A stretch of DNA of 64,000 bases from Erigeron canadensis. Its lineage: Eukaryota > Streptophyta > Magnoliopsida > Asterales > Asteraceae. The position numbers and the translations under genes are program-made. The stretch lies in contig NC_057769.1 in the NCBI RefSeq assembly GCF_010389155.1, positions 34,953,548 to 35,017,547 of the forward strand. The letters are read 5' to 3'. Positions 23,490-34,960 of the stretch are shown here, one piece after another. The notes beneath the pieces are model-generated. The model was given only the letters and a program-made list of their open reading frames with translations. It was not told where the DNA came from and searched no databases. Every line of letters starts with the position of its first letter. Positions within the stretch are counted from its first letter, which is position 1.

Positions 23490-23850
23490 CTTCGTAAGTA
23501 GTGATTAAATTCGTAAGTAGTTGACTATCTTCGTAAGTTGTTAACTATCTTCGTAAATAGTGATTAACTTCGTAAGTAGTTAACTATCTTCGTAAGTAAC
23601 AAACGAAGATAGCTTACGAACATAAGCAACGAAGATAGCTTACGAACATAAGCAACGAAGATAGCTTACGAAAATAAGGTAAGTTCGTGAGGAAGTAAGT
23701 GCGAAGATGAGCAGAAGTTCTGTTCTGTACACATATAAGCCTTACGAACTTAGAGTGTTCTTATGAACTTAGTGATTTTGTTTACGAACTTAGAGTTCTT
23801 AAGGAAGTTCTCACGAAGTTAGAGTTCTAACGAACTTTAAGTTCGTAAGA
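23490..23850. repeat. CTTCGTAAG tandem repeats in the copia leader
   Basis: TTCGTAAGTAGTTAACTATC-type units (about 20 bp) run from about 23490, followed by three copies of ACGAAGATAGCTTACGAA and dispersed GTTCGTAAG/CTTACGAAC. CTTCGTAAG and its complement recur in both orientations, so the RNA could fold extensively. Confidence 0.8.
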
Positions 23851-23935
23851 AGCATACGAATTTAAGCTTCTGCTTTCTTCAGTTCGCGAATTAGGGTACG
23901 AAAACGAATCAAATCAAGGGATTGCTTCGCAACCA

Positions 23936-23947
23936 GCTCTGATACCA
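23936..23947 (-). other. Copia primer-binding site (initiator Met tRNA)
   Basis: The element strand reads TGGTATCAGAGC two bases inside the 5' LTR, the standard primer-binding site complementary to initiator Met tRNA in plant copia elements. Confidence 0.92.
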
Positions 23948-23949
23948 CA

Positions 23950-24410
23950 TGTTGGAATATAACATGATTCAATTCGTAATATACACGTACCGTGAGATCC
24001 AGAGGAACCTGTAAAGGCATTAAACATATTTGCCATTGATTTCGGGTTCCCAAAATAAGATGATTGATTTAGGATGAAGTGATGAATTCTGTTCTAATGA
24101 ATTCAACAGAGAAGATGGACGAATTTTATGATATGGGGGCTGTGAATTTTTTCGTGATTAACCCTTAATTAGGGTTAATTACTCTCTATATATATAAGGA
24201 GAGTATTTTCATATTAAGTCCCTCTGGTGTTTAATTTGTGCCTCATTAGTCCTCTCAAGTCCAATCACCTAATAAGAAACCCTATAATATGTCTTTAAGA
24301 GTAAATACGTCCATCGAATATTTACTTAGACATAGGGATTTCATTATCGTCAATTATCATATAAGGAATGACACATGATCAGTGATGGTCACACTAACGT
24401 GGTTCCAACA
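23950..24410 (-). repeat. Copia 5' LTR
   Basis: It is 461 bp, TGTTGG...CCAACA. By position next to the primer-binding site it is the 5' LTR of the minus-strand element. Confidence 0.95.
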
Positions 24411-24733
24411 GTGGATTCCAAATAACAGCCATTGAATTTCTGTAAAGACAGAACAAGCCATGAGAGCTACCACATGCTCTTAATTCATCGTCATAATCGT
24501 TATCGTCTTTAAATACATTCTTGATGGTCCAGGGAAACTTCTGTTGTCGGAAACTTTCATCATCGTCTCCAAGTAAATTTGTGATGGAGGGAGGAACAGC
24601 CAACGGAAACTTCTGTTGTGGGAAACTATCATCATCGTCGTCAACGATGGAAACAAACTTCCGTTTATGATCTTGTTGATCTCTGTGTTGAACAAGCAGA
24701 TGTTGTGCATGTTGATTGTGAACGGTGTGATCA
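24411..24733 (-). pseudogene. F-box gene copy 2, middle fragment
   Basis: The frame is open throughout. It aligns with copy 1 residues of the Asp-rich middle (HTVHNQHAQHLL, VSIVDDDDDSFPQQKF, SSHGLFC, NSMAVIWNP). Compared with copy 1 it holds an extra in-frame stretch repeating the S-F-x-Q-Q-K-F-P motif, probably an internal duplication. It begins with the copia target duplication GTGGA and ends with GATCA (24729-24733), the target duplication of the next insertion. Confidence 0.9.
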
Positions 24734-25189
24734 TGTAACACCACAACAAGGCGGAATCATGGGGTATCACTTAGAAAAGCACAGCACGACATGGAAATTA
24801 TGTAGAGTAAATCTAAATGCATGTAAAGGATCAAGTAATCCATACGAACCATTCAATAGAGCATAAGCATAATCCCCTAGTCTGGAATAATGAATCATGG
24901 ATCCAAGGAGTCCAAGTCCAATTCTAGCATAAACAAGCAAACAATCATCCAATACGTCCTGGAGCTAAGCTGTCACATGAAAAGTGTACTAAAACGGGTC
25001 AACATAAAGTTGGTGAGTTCGTAGGGACAAGTAAAAGGAAACAAGTGTGTCGGGATAACAACCGATAACGATATACGAGGATTAGAATACCTAATCACGT
25101 TCCAAGGAAACCCTAAAAGGTTTCACGTTAGCACAATATCAATACAATCAACGTTTAACAACGATTCATATAATGATTAGCAACGTTCA

Positions 25190-25530
25190 ATAACGTGGGC
25201 TCAACAACCCATAACGTGGATATAAAGATACCCATAATGTGGATATAGGAATACCCATAACGTGGATTCAACAATCCATAACGTGGATATAAAGATACCC
25301 ATAACGTGGATTCAACAATCCAAAACATGGATATAAAGATACCCATAACGTGGATTCAACAATCCATAACGTGGATATAAAGATACCCATAACGTGGATT
25401 CAACAATCCATAACATGGATATAAAGATACCTATAACGTGGATTCAACAATCCATAACGTGGATATAAAGATACCCATAACGTGGATTCAACAATCCATA
25501 ACGTGAGTATAAAGATACCCATAACATTGC
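25190..25530. repeat. Minisatellite (43-bp dimer) in the solo LTR
   Basis: Alternating 21- and 22-bp subunits, CATAACGTGGATTCAACAATC and CATAACGTGGATATAAAGATAC in form, repeat about 16 times with few changes. A related run follows at about 25540-25650 with three units containing CATATCACGTTAC. Confidence 0.9.
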
Positions 25531-26559
25531 GACTTATATAATGGATAATGCGCCATATCACGTTACGACTTACATATATTTCAAATGCGTCATATCACGT
25601 TACTACTTACATACATTTCAAATGCGTCATATCACGTTACGTTTCAACTAAACATACATATACAATATACACGTTAAACAATATCGTTATCAACAACGTT
25701 ATACCACAAATCGTGGGCTTATCTTGATGCCATCAAGATGGACTTAATCGTTATCACAAATCACAAATCTATAATACGTTATAGGGGGAAATATTATCAT
25801 GCAATGTCCTATGTCCCGTTCCATATCAAAACGTTTTCCATCATCCAACAACACAATGCACATACACTTCATACGATTTTACTTTCAAGGAACCTTTGAT
25901 GCTTATACATAGGGTCACCCGCAGCCTTCCCACCACATCTCCAACTCATTGAAAGTAAGATCGTCTTATATGTATGTACAACTAACCAAATCACAACGTG
26001 TATTCATAAGTGAAAGCGTAATTAAACGAGCAACAAGTGAATGTGTCAACTGAACAATCAATCAATCGATTAAGCAACAAACAAACAAGCACGTACACTT
26101 TTCAGCCCGAATCTCAATTGAGTAAGGAGGGTTTACGAAACTCACCTTGATTGGATATGCAAGCTAAGTACAAGTTATAGTCGAGTTATAAACGTCCAAC
26201 AATCGCTTAGCGTTCACAACCTATTAACATATACGTTACAAATCACATGTCAAACCCTATCCAGGTTCTAGAAGAGTAAATCAACCTTAGAGGACAATTG
26301 GAACTCAACTCGGTTATGTTACAATCCTAAAGTGTCTTATTGGTTCAACCGAATATAAACAAGGACACTTTAACACGACATTTCTGGAAACATTGGGGGA
26401 TTCAAGTTACAAGAGTTATACTATGAGAAAGTAGACTCTCTCACGATTCCAACGATAGATCATACGTCTAAAACGGAGTTACGGTTCAAAAGTTATTAAC
26501 GTTTGAAAACTGATGCGCAAAACAAACGAAAATCTGAAAAGTGACTCAAGGGAGGGGGC

Positions 26560-26820
26560 GTAAGCTACGCCACAATGGGGCGTAACCTACGCTAGTTCAA
26601 AATTGTATGGGCGTAACTTACGCCCAAAGTTGGCGTAACCTACTATCACCTGGAAACTCAAGTTTTGGCGTAAAGTGGGCGTAAACAGAAGATTTTGGGC
26701 GTAACGTGAAATTGACATTTAGAGATAGGCGTAACCTACTACCACTTAGGCGTAACTTACGGCCCCAAATTTTACAACTGGCGTAACCTACTACCCAAAC
26801 TGGCGTAACTTACGCCTAGC
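26560..26820. repeat. Cluster of GGCGTAAC palindromic motifs
   Basis: About eleven copies of GGCGTAA occur, several as near-palindromes such as GGCGTAACTTACGCC and GGCGTAAGCTACGCC, others as GGCGTAACCTACTA. Spacing is irregular, unlike the minisatellite. The segment lies inside the solo LTR. Confidence 0.8.
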
Positions 26821-27613
26821 TAGAAACAAGCAAAAATCTGGGCAAGTTCTTGATTTTCCCTGCACGAACCCAATAACCTCTAAACCTCATTTTTGACCTT
26901 GAAAACGATTTAGGAGGTTCCAAGACTCATTTTTAAGCATATTAAACATATATAAACATAACCCATAACAAAAATCCATCCATAACTTCCCACAATTCCG
27001 AATTCATCTCAAAATCATTCAAAACCCTAAATGAAACTCTAATTCGACTCAAATCCGGTTTTGACTCGATTCAAGACCCAAGAACATTTAGATTTGACTA
27101 GGGACATGTTCAATAACATAAAATGGTTATTATGAGATAGTTTTTACTTACCAAAACTTCCAAAAGCCCTTAAATCCGAATTTGACCCAAAAATGAAGGT
27201 TCTTTGCACTTGGAGATTTGATCCTTCGATATGATGTTTAGTTGATGATGATGATGAAGTATTTATCACTAATCTAGCCCAAACAACAATAGGTAATCCA
27301 ATAATTTAGAGAGAAGAAGGAGGTGTTTTGGTGTTTTCCTTTGGAGAGAAAAAGAAAGAAAGAAATGAAAAGGGAAAGGAAGGGGGAGGGAGTTGGGGGC
27401 CGGCCTATAGAGGTCCAAAGGTGGCTCCCGCTCCGCTAACTTCGACCAATAACTATTCTTTACCCATTTAAACGCTAGAACGAAACCGTAAACACAATCT
27501 AACTCAACATTACGTTAAAACATGTCAAAATGTTCTGGAAATTTGTCATTTTAATCATACCTTAAATTTCGTTTCGTTACAAGTCAACATAGTCAAAAGT
27601 CGCGAATGTTACA

Positions 27614-27746
27614 GATCAGCAACAAACTCAGGGCTATCGATCAACAACTTCCATTGTTTTGAAACCGATCTAAATCTCATCAGTGACTTAACATGCAAAC
27701 TTATAATAATTTGATTTAGCAATTCCAAAGGTATGTAATCCGACAT
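27614..27746 (-). pseudogene. F-box gene copy 2, N-terminal fragment
   Basis: ATG at 27744-27746 starts MSDYIPLELLNQIIISLHVK, then SVSKQWKLLIDSPEFVAD, the F-box domain, in frame up to the solo-LTR junction. All three parts of copy 2 remain open; only the insertions destroy it. Confidence 0.9.
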
Positions 27747-27912
27747 TTTGTTCTTGGAGATTTCTTAGTATTGCCAGAATATAGATTTCGTAGGGATTTT
27801 AGTTTTTTAGGTCGTGGTAAACATATAACTTTGTTTATAAAGGAAAATGTCATATAAATAAGGGTATGAAATTTGGGTTGCTGGTTCAACCTTTTGGGTT
27901 GTTGACATACCA

Positions 27913-28640
27913 AGGGATGGCAAAGAAACCCGTACCCGATTGGGAAATCCAAAACCCGACATATTTGGGCTGGGTTTGGGTCCGGGTTTGCGGGTCTTGG
28001 GCCGGGTATGGGGATGGTTTTTAAAATTTTCGCGGGTTCGGGTCTGGGGATGGTATTTGATAAAAACCCGCATACCCGAAACCCGTACCCGTATACCCGG
28101 CCCGCATGGATTTGAAAATGCATGATATGTTGATTTATGTTTTGTCAGATATTTTATAACTTAATCTTTTATTTCTTAGTTTATTCTCAATAGAAATAGC
28201 CAAACGCCACATATAATTAAATTTTTACAGTATTATATTTTTAACTTTCTGTTTTATCAAACCAACTTCTTTGATTTTTATGGTGTTTTATTATCAAGTT
28301 TTGATAGCGAGAGATTTTAATCAATCAGAAGACTTTATACTTCTTTATATTTAGAACAACCATCTTTATTAAATCAATCAAAAGGTTTTAAATCATGTTC
28401 AATGTATTGTGATTAGAAGAAGTTGGAAACTTGAAATGTTGGAAGTTCGTAACTGTTCAACTCTTAGAATGGTAGTTTATGAGTGACTAATAATGGGGAT
28501 CCCTGATACCTGTGGGGAAACCCGTTACCCGATAGTTAGTAAGTAAACGGGGACCCATTGGGTTTCGGGCCAGGTTTGGGACATGGTTTTTTAATCGGTC
28601 CGGGTCTGGGATTACTTAAACCCGACCCGTTGTCATCCCT
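27913..28640. mobile_element. Non-autonomous hAT-like element
   Basis: Terminal inverted repeats AGGGATGGCAAAG and AGGGATGACAACG (right end reverse-complemented) bound a 728-bp non-coding segment. Subterminal regions are rich in CCCGTACCC/GGGTACGGG-like blocks. Copy A (near 15082-15100) lacks the segment. The flanks CATACC and CATATACC look like an 8-bp duplication with a 2-bp loss, which fits hAT, but this is not certain. Confidence 0.65.
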
Positions 28641-28764
28641 CATATACCCAAACACAAAAATAATTGTATGTCTTTTGAGATTTTAATGATAAGTGGACTT
28701 AAAATCTATATATAAAAAAATGTAATCTATTCAATGTTCGACATATCGATTGCATTTTGATTAA

Positions 28765-29265
28765 GTACATTCACCGGAAACACAAAACTATACCAATCAT
28801 GATGACATCAAATTTTGCATCAAATTAACTGTAATCTACAACAATCAAAATCAGTAAAAAAAAAATAAAAATAAAATCCCTTTAACCCTAGTGGTGACCC
28901 GCCACCATGTAACCGTTTGGACCCACAGATGAAGGTTGGTTCGAAACTTGTCAACGACAAGTGGATAAACTATATCTTGTGATCCATGTGTGAAAATGAT
29001 ACTTCACCATGTCACCGCCACCGGGCATGAAATCTATGCGGTGTGTCTGAGGGTTATACAACGTTCAATGGGATTAGAGGGTTCCCACTCACTTACTTTT
29101 TTTATATGTAAAACTATATGTAAAACAACAAAGATATGAATATCAAAGGAAAATCACTAAAGAAGCTAAAGTTATATTTCCAAATCTATGCATTTCACCA
29201 TTATTTAATCGTTATAAATCCGTAGAACTTAACTAAAGCGTTGCAGTAAACTAACATAATTTATG
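28765..29265. repeat. Segmental duplication block, copy C (truncated)
   Basis: CACAAAACTATACCAATCAT and, further on, the stretch with AAAGATATGAATATC and TTATAAATCCGTAGAACTTA align with copy A (about 11856 and 13030-13130) and copy B (about 15790 and 16375-16475). It abuts copy B directly and ends where the LINE poly-A begins. Its F-box gene is absent. Confidence 0.7.
28880..29105 (+). mobile_element. Possible SINE inside copy C
   Basis: A box-A-like TTAACCCTAGTGGTGAC and, about 50 bp on, a box-B-like GGTTCGAAACTTG suggest a tRNA-derived head, with a T-rich end at CTTACTTTTTTT. The other copies of the block lack this sequence. No clean target duplication was found. Confidence 0.45.
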
Positions 29266-32200
29266 TGTTTTTTTTTTTTTTTTTGAAAACTGTAAATTAT
29301 ATTATTGTCCAAAATTTACAAAATTACAATAAGAATATTGGACATGTCCAATACCTCAATCTAATGCAAATCCTAACATCAATCAACTAACACAAAAAGT
29401 CAAAAACTATCTCACAAGCATGCTATACTACCAAATTCTGCTAACTAGCTCAAATACACCAACATTCTGTATAGAATCTCCACAGACCTCATCAAACCAG
29501 AGTAAACACTTCATGACTGCATCAGTATGGGACCAAGTAGTCCCATCTTTCATGACTCACTATTCCCATACGCAAATGCAACCATGAACTCATCAATTCT
29601 GCTTCCTTATTTAGCTTTGAGGTAATTTCCAAACCATTTCAACTCCCACAAGGCAGCAATCCTCTCTACATTCCTTGGCATCCTAACTTTAATCTTCATC
29701 AGCTTATACCTCATAATATCACTAATGGTCTGACATATTGTATCTCTGTTCTTTTGTTGATTCTTAAAAATTCTACCATTCCTTTCTTGCCAAATGTAAT
29801 AAACTGCTGCAGCCACAATGAGCTTGTTAACCACTGCTGCAAGTCTATTCATTTCTTTTTCTCTAGACATTACTCTGATCATATTTTGCAAACTCTCCAC
29901 CTCTTGCACATGATTTATGTACTGCTTTAATTCCTTCCAAACATCACTTACAAATTCACATTGAAAGAAGAGATGTTCATGGCTGTCTGCAGTACTCTTG
30001 TAGAAGACACATTCCAATTCTGCATTCTTATTCCATATGGCCAATTTGTCTTGGGTGAAAAGCTTACCTTGAACTGCCAACCATAACATAAATGCATGTC
30101 TTGGTATACATTGATTGAACCAAATCACCTTCCTCTATTCCACTTCTGGCCACTCCTCTCTCAAGTCATACCAGGCTTGCCTAGTTGAGAATTCTACAAT
30201 CTTATTATTCATGGTCTGCCACATAATTTTGTCTATTTTTCCACTGCCAAAATTTGGAACACCAATATTCCTTAGAAGTGGGTATTGATCACACCATCAA
30301 TCTGGCCATTTCCATTCCCTATTAATGACCATTTTATCTACTGTTATATCATCATCCATTCTAGCATCATAAATAGATCTTCTGCTGATAAAATCATGAA
30401 GAGGTCCTTCCCCACACCACCTGTCATGCCACATTGATGTTCTCTGTCCATCACCAATTTCTACAAAAATGTGTTTTTTAATCAGATATTTAATCCCCAT
30501 CATAGCTTTATATCCTCCTGTTTTATCCACATTATAACACCAAATACTTTTGTTTTTGAGCTTTACCACATTAACCCATCTGGCCCATAATGAACCTTTA
30601 TTTTCCATTATTTTCCAGAATTGTCTTATCAACAAAACTTCATTCCATTTCTTAATATCTTTGATTCCCGATCCACCCTGCTCCTTTGGTTTGCAAATGT
30701 CTTTCCAAGCAACTCTAGCCTTACCTTTTTGTAGAATCACCTGCATTCCACATAAATCTTTTAAACAGTTTCTCCAAATCTTTGATAACTGTCATAGGTA
30801 ACATGAATACTGATCCCCAACACACTTGCATAGAAGCCAAAACAGAAGCAATCAATTGCAATCATCCTGCATATGACAGTTTCTTGTTTCTCCAACAATC
30901 AATTCTGCTCCTAACCTTGTCTATCAACACTTTGCAATCTTTAACACCCAATTTTTTTTTATCTAAAAGAGGCACCCCCAAATACCTTACAGGAAGCCTT
31001 CCACATTTGAATGGTAATATATCCAACAATTCACCTTTTTCTCTGTCATTTAAGCAGCCAAAAAATATAGTACTTTTACCCATATTAGGTCTAAAACTTG
31101 AAATCTCACTGAATTCATCCAAGGATTTCTTCACAACTTTGAGAGATCCACAATTTCCTTTACATATCACAAGGAGATCATCTGCAAAACACATGTGAGA
31201 TAACTTCAACTCCTTACACCCATAGTGATATCTAAATTCCTCAGACTGCTCAATATTCTTTTTCATGATCAGGCTAAATACTTCCATTACCAAAGTGAAC
31301 AGGTAGGGTGAAATAGGATTACCTTGTCTCAACCCTCTCCCTCCTTTAAAATAACCATGTATTTCCCCATTCAAGCAAATAGAGAACTTGGAAGAGGATA
31401 CACAAGCCATAATCCATTTGACCATCATATCATGAAATCCAAATTTCTGCAAAATATTTTCAAGGAAATTCCAGCTCACTGTATCATAAGCTTTTTGGAT
31501 GTCAATCTGCATAGCCTATTCTTCCTACTGTACCCCCTAAGCAACTCCTGAGCTATAAGAATGTTGTCTTGTATGTGTCTCCCAGGGATGAAAGCACTTT
31601 GGTTAACATCACTATTTCGGTTAGCCCATTCTGAATTCTATTTGTGAGAATTTTACTTATGCATTTGTAAACCACATTGCAACATGTTATGGGTCTAAAT
31701 TCAGACACTTTATTAGGAATGCTTACCTTAGGAATTAATGCAATAAGAGTGGCATTAACCTCTCCTAACAATTTACCAGTCTCAAAGAACTCCTTCACAG
31801 CTAAACACACCTTGTTTCCTACAATATCCCAAGCCTTTTTGAAAAAACCAGAAGTATACCCATCAGGACCAGATGCTTTATTACTTTCAATCAGTCACTG
31901 GTCTAACCATATGAGCAGCATTTTCAATACTTAAGACTTTATCAAATATATCTTCCATAATAGGTCTTACACAGTCCTCTCTACCTAGAAAGTTCTCAAA
32001 ATGCTTCACAAACTGCTCAGCCACTTCCTTCCCTTCATATCTTGTCCCTTCTTCATCACAAATACTTTCAACTCTATTTCTATGTCTTCTTGATTTAAGA
32101 ATCCCATGAAAAGAAGTTGTGTTCCTATCTCCTTATTTGAGCCACTTAACTTTTGTTTTCTGCTGCAAAAGCTTAATCTCATCATTAGCAGCCTCTATAT

Positions 32201-32415
32201 ATTTGTTAAGAGCATTAGCAGCTTCTGCTCTAATATCCTTATCATATGGATTTTTATCCACAGCCTCTTAAGCATTAGCCATTTCTTCTTTTAAAACTTT
32301 CACATTCTCAAAAATATTCCCAAAACTCCAACTCAACTTGTTCAATGACTTTTTCAGTCTCTTCAGATTTTGGACCAATTTATACATTTGACATCCTTTA
32401 ATATTATCATCCCAT
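29266..32415 (-). mobile_element. LINE (non-LTR retrotransposon), 5'-truncated and mutated
   Basis: The minus strand encodes pieces of one ORF2 in several frames. From 5' to 3' they are an upstream region (KVKWLK, TTSFHGILKSRRHR near 32100), then reverse transcriptase (LIALIPKV, FRPITCCNVVYK, IDIQKAYDTVSW, GLRQGNPISPYLF, CFADDLLVI at 31.8-30.9 kb), then KARVAWKDICKPKEQGGSGI (30.7 kb), then a zinc-binding domain (HAFMLWLAVQGKL at 30.1 kb). A T tract at 29268-29283 on the plus strand is the poly-A tail. The endonuclease region is missing and several stops and frameshifts are present, so it is dead. Confidence 0.9.
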
Positions 32416-33547
32416 TCTAAATATATATAAAAGAGAAAACTTAATTCATAATTGGAGAAGTATGGATGAAGTTCAACTTTTAATTTTTCTTATTTAAGTT
32501 TGTATACATTAATAATTAATGTTTTTAATGATATAAATTTTAGAAACTAATATTTTTATATTTTACATTATTTTTTATCTTTAAAATTAATTTTATGTAT
32601 TTTACAGTAAAATTTTCTTTTTTAATGTAATACGTTTTTCTTAAATTTTATTCTGGTATAATAATATTATCATATAACAAATAAAATTTGGTTATAAGGA
32701 TTTTTTTTAATCATATAACGTTTTTATTAAACAATGTTTTGAAAACTTGACCGAATATCAAACCGACCTTTTTAATAAAAAACTAAAAAACAAATATGGA
32801 GTCTTTAGAAAGCTATCACAATTATATATCAGAAAAATAATTGTTTGAAATTTGCAATGATATTATACATAATTTTAAGTTAGATTAACACAACATGCGA
32901 TATATAGATTGATAATTAAATTACTTAGTAATTTTAGTGTATAACTAAGTTATCTAAGCAAAACATTAAAGCACAAGTACAATGACAATGCAGACATATC
33001 CATCATGAAAGACATCCAAAGAAATGAAAACCTTATTTAGCGAGACCTCTAATAGATGATGTATCCATTTTTCAACTGTCTGATCACTGTTATCCGGAAT
33101 CTAAAAGACCACTAATGTAACTTCATGTATTTATTGGTTTAATTATTACCTGGTTAAATATTTATCAACTTATGATATTATGAAAATTTAACATGTCATT
33201 AATTATATATGTTTCCGCGTGATCAAGTTGTCTTTGATAAGGTGGGTGATATTATTAATGCAACTAAAGAATGTTTTGGAGGCAGAGCTATAGATACAAA
33301 CCAAAAATCGCGTGGACATGATTCTAATTGACGAGCAGGTACAAATTCTATCTCTTATAAAGCGTTTTAATTTTTACAATATAGTAATGCCTTTAATCAG
33401 ATTTTGAATGGTTAGCCTCATGTTTAGTTTCGTTATAATGATTCATGTATATGAGTTATACATACATGTTTATTTATCTTCTATTAGTAATTAGAATTCA
33501 GTTTAATTATAGATAGTAATACTTTTAATCAGTTTTTGTATGATTAT

Positions 33548-33800
33548 TATTTTTTTTTTACAAGTGATCGAATTTTACCTCAGACGCGTATGATGTATGC
33601 AGTATGCTAATCACACAACGAAAGGGTCCCGCACTAAGCGGATCTTAAATAGTCTTTATCACCATACCACCTCCTTAATTGAAAAATACCGTCGAGAAGA
33701 ACCTACCAAGGCTCGAACTCAAGACCTTAGAGTAAACTCCCCCGGGGCCCCATATAGCAGGTTTAGTGAAACATGGCCACTGGGGTTTAACCAAGTGGTT
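33548..33800 (-). mobile_element. tRNA-derived SINE with perfect 16-bp target duplication
   Basis: GTTTTTGTATGATTAT occurs at 33532-33547 and 33801-33816, flanking the element exactly. On the minus strand the head has box A (AACCACTTGGTTAAACC) and box B (GAGTTCGAGCC), and the tail is a poly-A seen as a T tract beginning near 33550 on the plus strand. It has all structural marks of a SINE. Confidence 0.88.
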
Positions 33801-34785
33801 GTTTTTGTATGATTATAGATAAATGTTTATTTATCTTCTGTTAGTAATTCAGTTTTATTATAGATATATGTATCTTATTTATTAATAACTAATTTGCCAA
33901 TATAGTAATACTTTTAATCAATTTTTGTACGATTAGCCTCATGAATGTATATAAAACAGATCATGCTATATAAATTGAACTTTGCTTTTACTTAATTCAT
34001 TTTAAGCTCCCATGACTTTTTAAAAATCACTGATATTCAAATTCCTTATAATGAGTCATGTCTATTACCTTAATTAATTGTTAATCCTTTAGCTTAATAT
34101 GGTAGGAATGAACTCTTTTTCTTTTGAACATCAAATTCTAAATTACTACTACTAACTATTTTTACGGATGATTGTGTATGAATGAACTCTAATTGTCACC
34201 TACATGGCACAAAAATACAAGCAACAATCAAGAAGAATCTGATTGCTTTCATGTGAGACTTTTTTTTTATAAGCCGTTAGGAAAATCAGTAACTTTGGTG
34301 TGACTTCAAATATAAGAGATTACATGCTGTAGATCATCGATCAGATCAAAATCCACAACAACCATGGTTCGAGTATCCACCTTTCCATTTAATAATGTGG
34401 ATATTTACAGATAACTAATCAAAAACATGTTTTCACTTCAGTTGTTTGATGTATGAAAACCGTTGGACATACCACGCTACATAATCATAAACACTAAATA
34501 TGTAAACCGGCATATTAAAAAGTGTCACATTTGTTTTCACTTCAGTTGTTTAACATATCTAGTAGACTTATAAATGAAATAATGAAAAAAAAGGAAAATG
34601 ATCCATACCTATCTTATATACATTACAAATTAAACTTTTGAATTTGATAAACAAACATAATTGCCCTTTAAACTTTACATTATCTCTTCTTAAAATAAGA
34701 TGTTTTATTTAAGGTAGATATTGATTTACCTAAATTTTCCTTAAGAAAAAATCATTAAAACTTCAAACATTTGAGAAACGGTTTA

Positions 34786-34960
34786 TTAAGGCGTCTGGTA
34801 TCCCGACCATATTTTTGGTAACTCGACCAGACTATTAATGACAAGGGGACCATTTTTACTCTACAAGATTTACCATTACAGAAAAGGGGTCCACACTATT
34901 TTGGAGCGACATGGTCGAGATACCAAAAATATTGTTCGGGATAAACAAGGTGTATATTAA
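34786..34960. mobile_element. TIR MITE, copy 1
   Basis: It begins TTAAGGCGTCTGGTATCCCG and ends with the inverted counterpart (TTCGGGATA...AAGGTGTATATTAA). Both ends carry CCAAAAAT/ATTTTTGG-type blocks at the same depth. A second copy of the same family is at 62261-62434. It is non-coding. Confidence 0.75.

Larger units (their letters stand above)
17858..24410 (-). mobile_element. Complete Ty1/copia LTR retrotransposon
   Basis: The 6553-bp element has two 461-bp LTRs (TGTTGG...CCAACA), a 12-base primer-binding match to initiator Met tRNA, a polypurine tract and one long gag-pol frame. The domain order gag, protease, integrase, reverse transcriptase, RNase H identifies Ty1/copia. It sits inside F-box copy 2 with a 5-bp target duplication (ATGGA/GTGGA). 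The LTRs differ by 7 substitutions, so the insertion is fairly young. The gag start codon appears lost. The sub-lineage was not assigned. Confidence 0.97.
24734..27613. mobile_element. Probable solo LTR, 2880 bp
   Basis: Terminal TGTAAC...GTTACA and a perfect 5-bp target duplication GATCA (24729-24733 and 27614-27618) bound this piece precisely, with F-box copy 1 as the empty site. It carries no gag-pol frame, primer-binding site or internal LTR pair. TG...CA ends and a 5-bp duplication are LTR hallmarks. Long plant Ty3/gypsy LTRs often begin TGTAACACC, so a solo LTR is the simplest reading. A large non-autonomous element is the alternative. Confidence 0.8.
15571..28760. repeat. Segmental duplication block, copy B (with insertions)
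   Basis: The block is collinear with copy A but interrupted by the copia element (17858-24410), the solo-LTR-like element (24734-27613) and the hAT-like element (27913-28640). Once these are set aside, flank, F-box gene and CTP synthase remnant align with copy A from end to end. Copy A therefore serves as an empty-site reference for each insertion. Confidence 0.85.

Noticed and set aside
25190..25530. CRISPR-like regular repeats
   Set aside because: Units are directly adjacent and alternate two related subunits with no variable spacers; it is a minisatellite in a plant LTR.
33597..33812. 71-residue plus-strand reading frame
   Set aside because: It is the antisense of a SINE.
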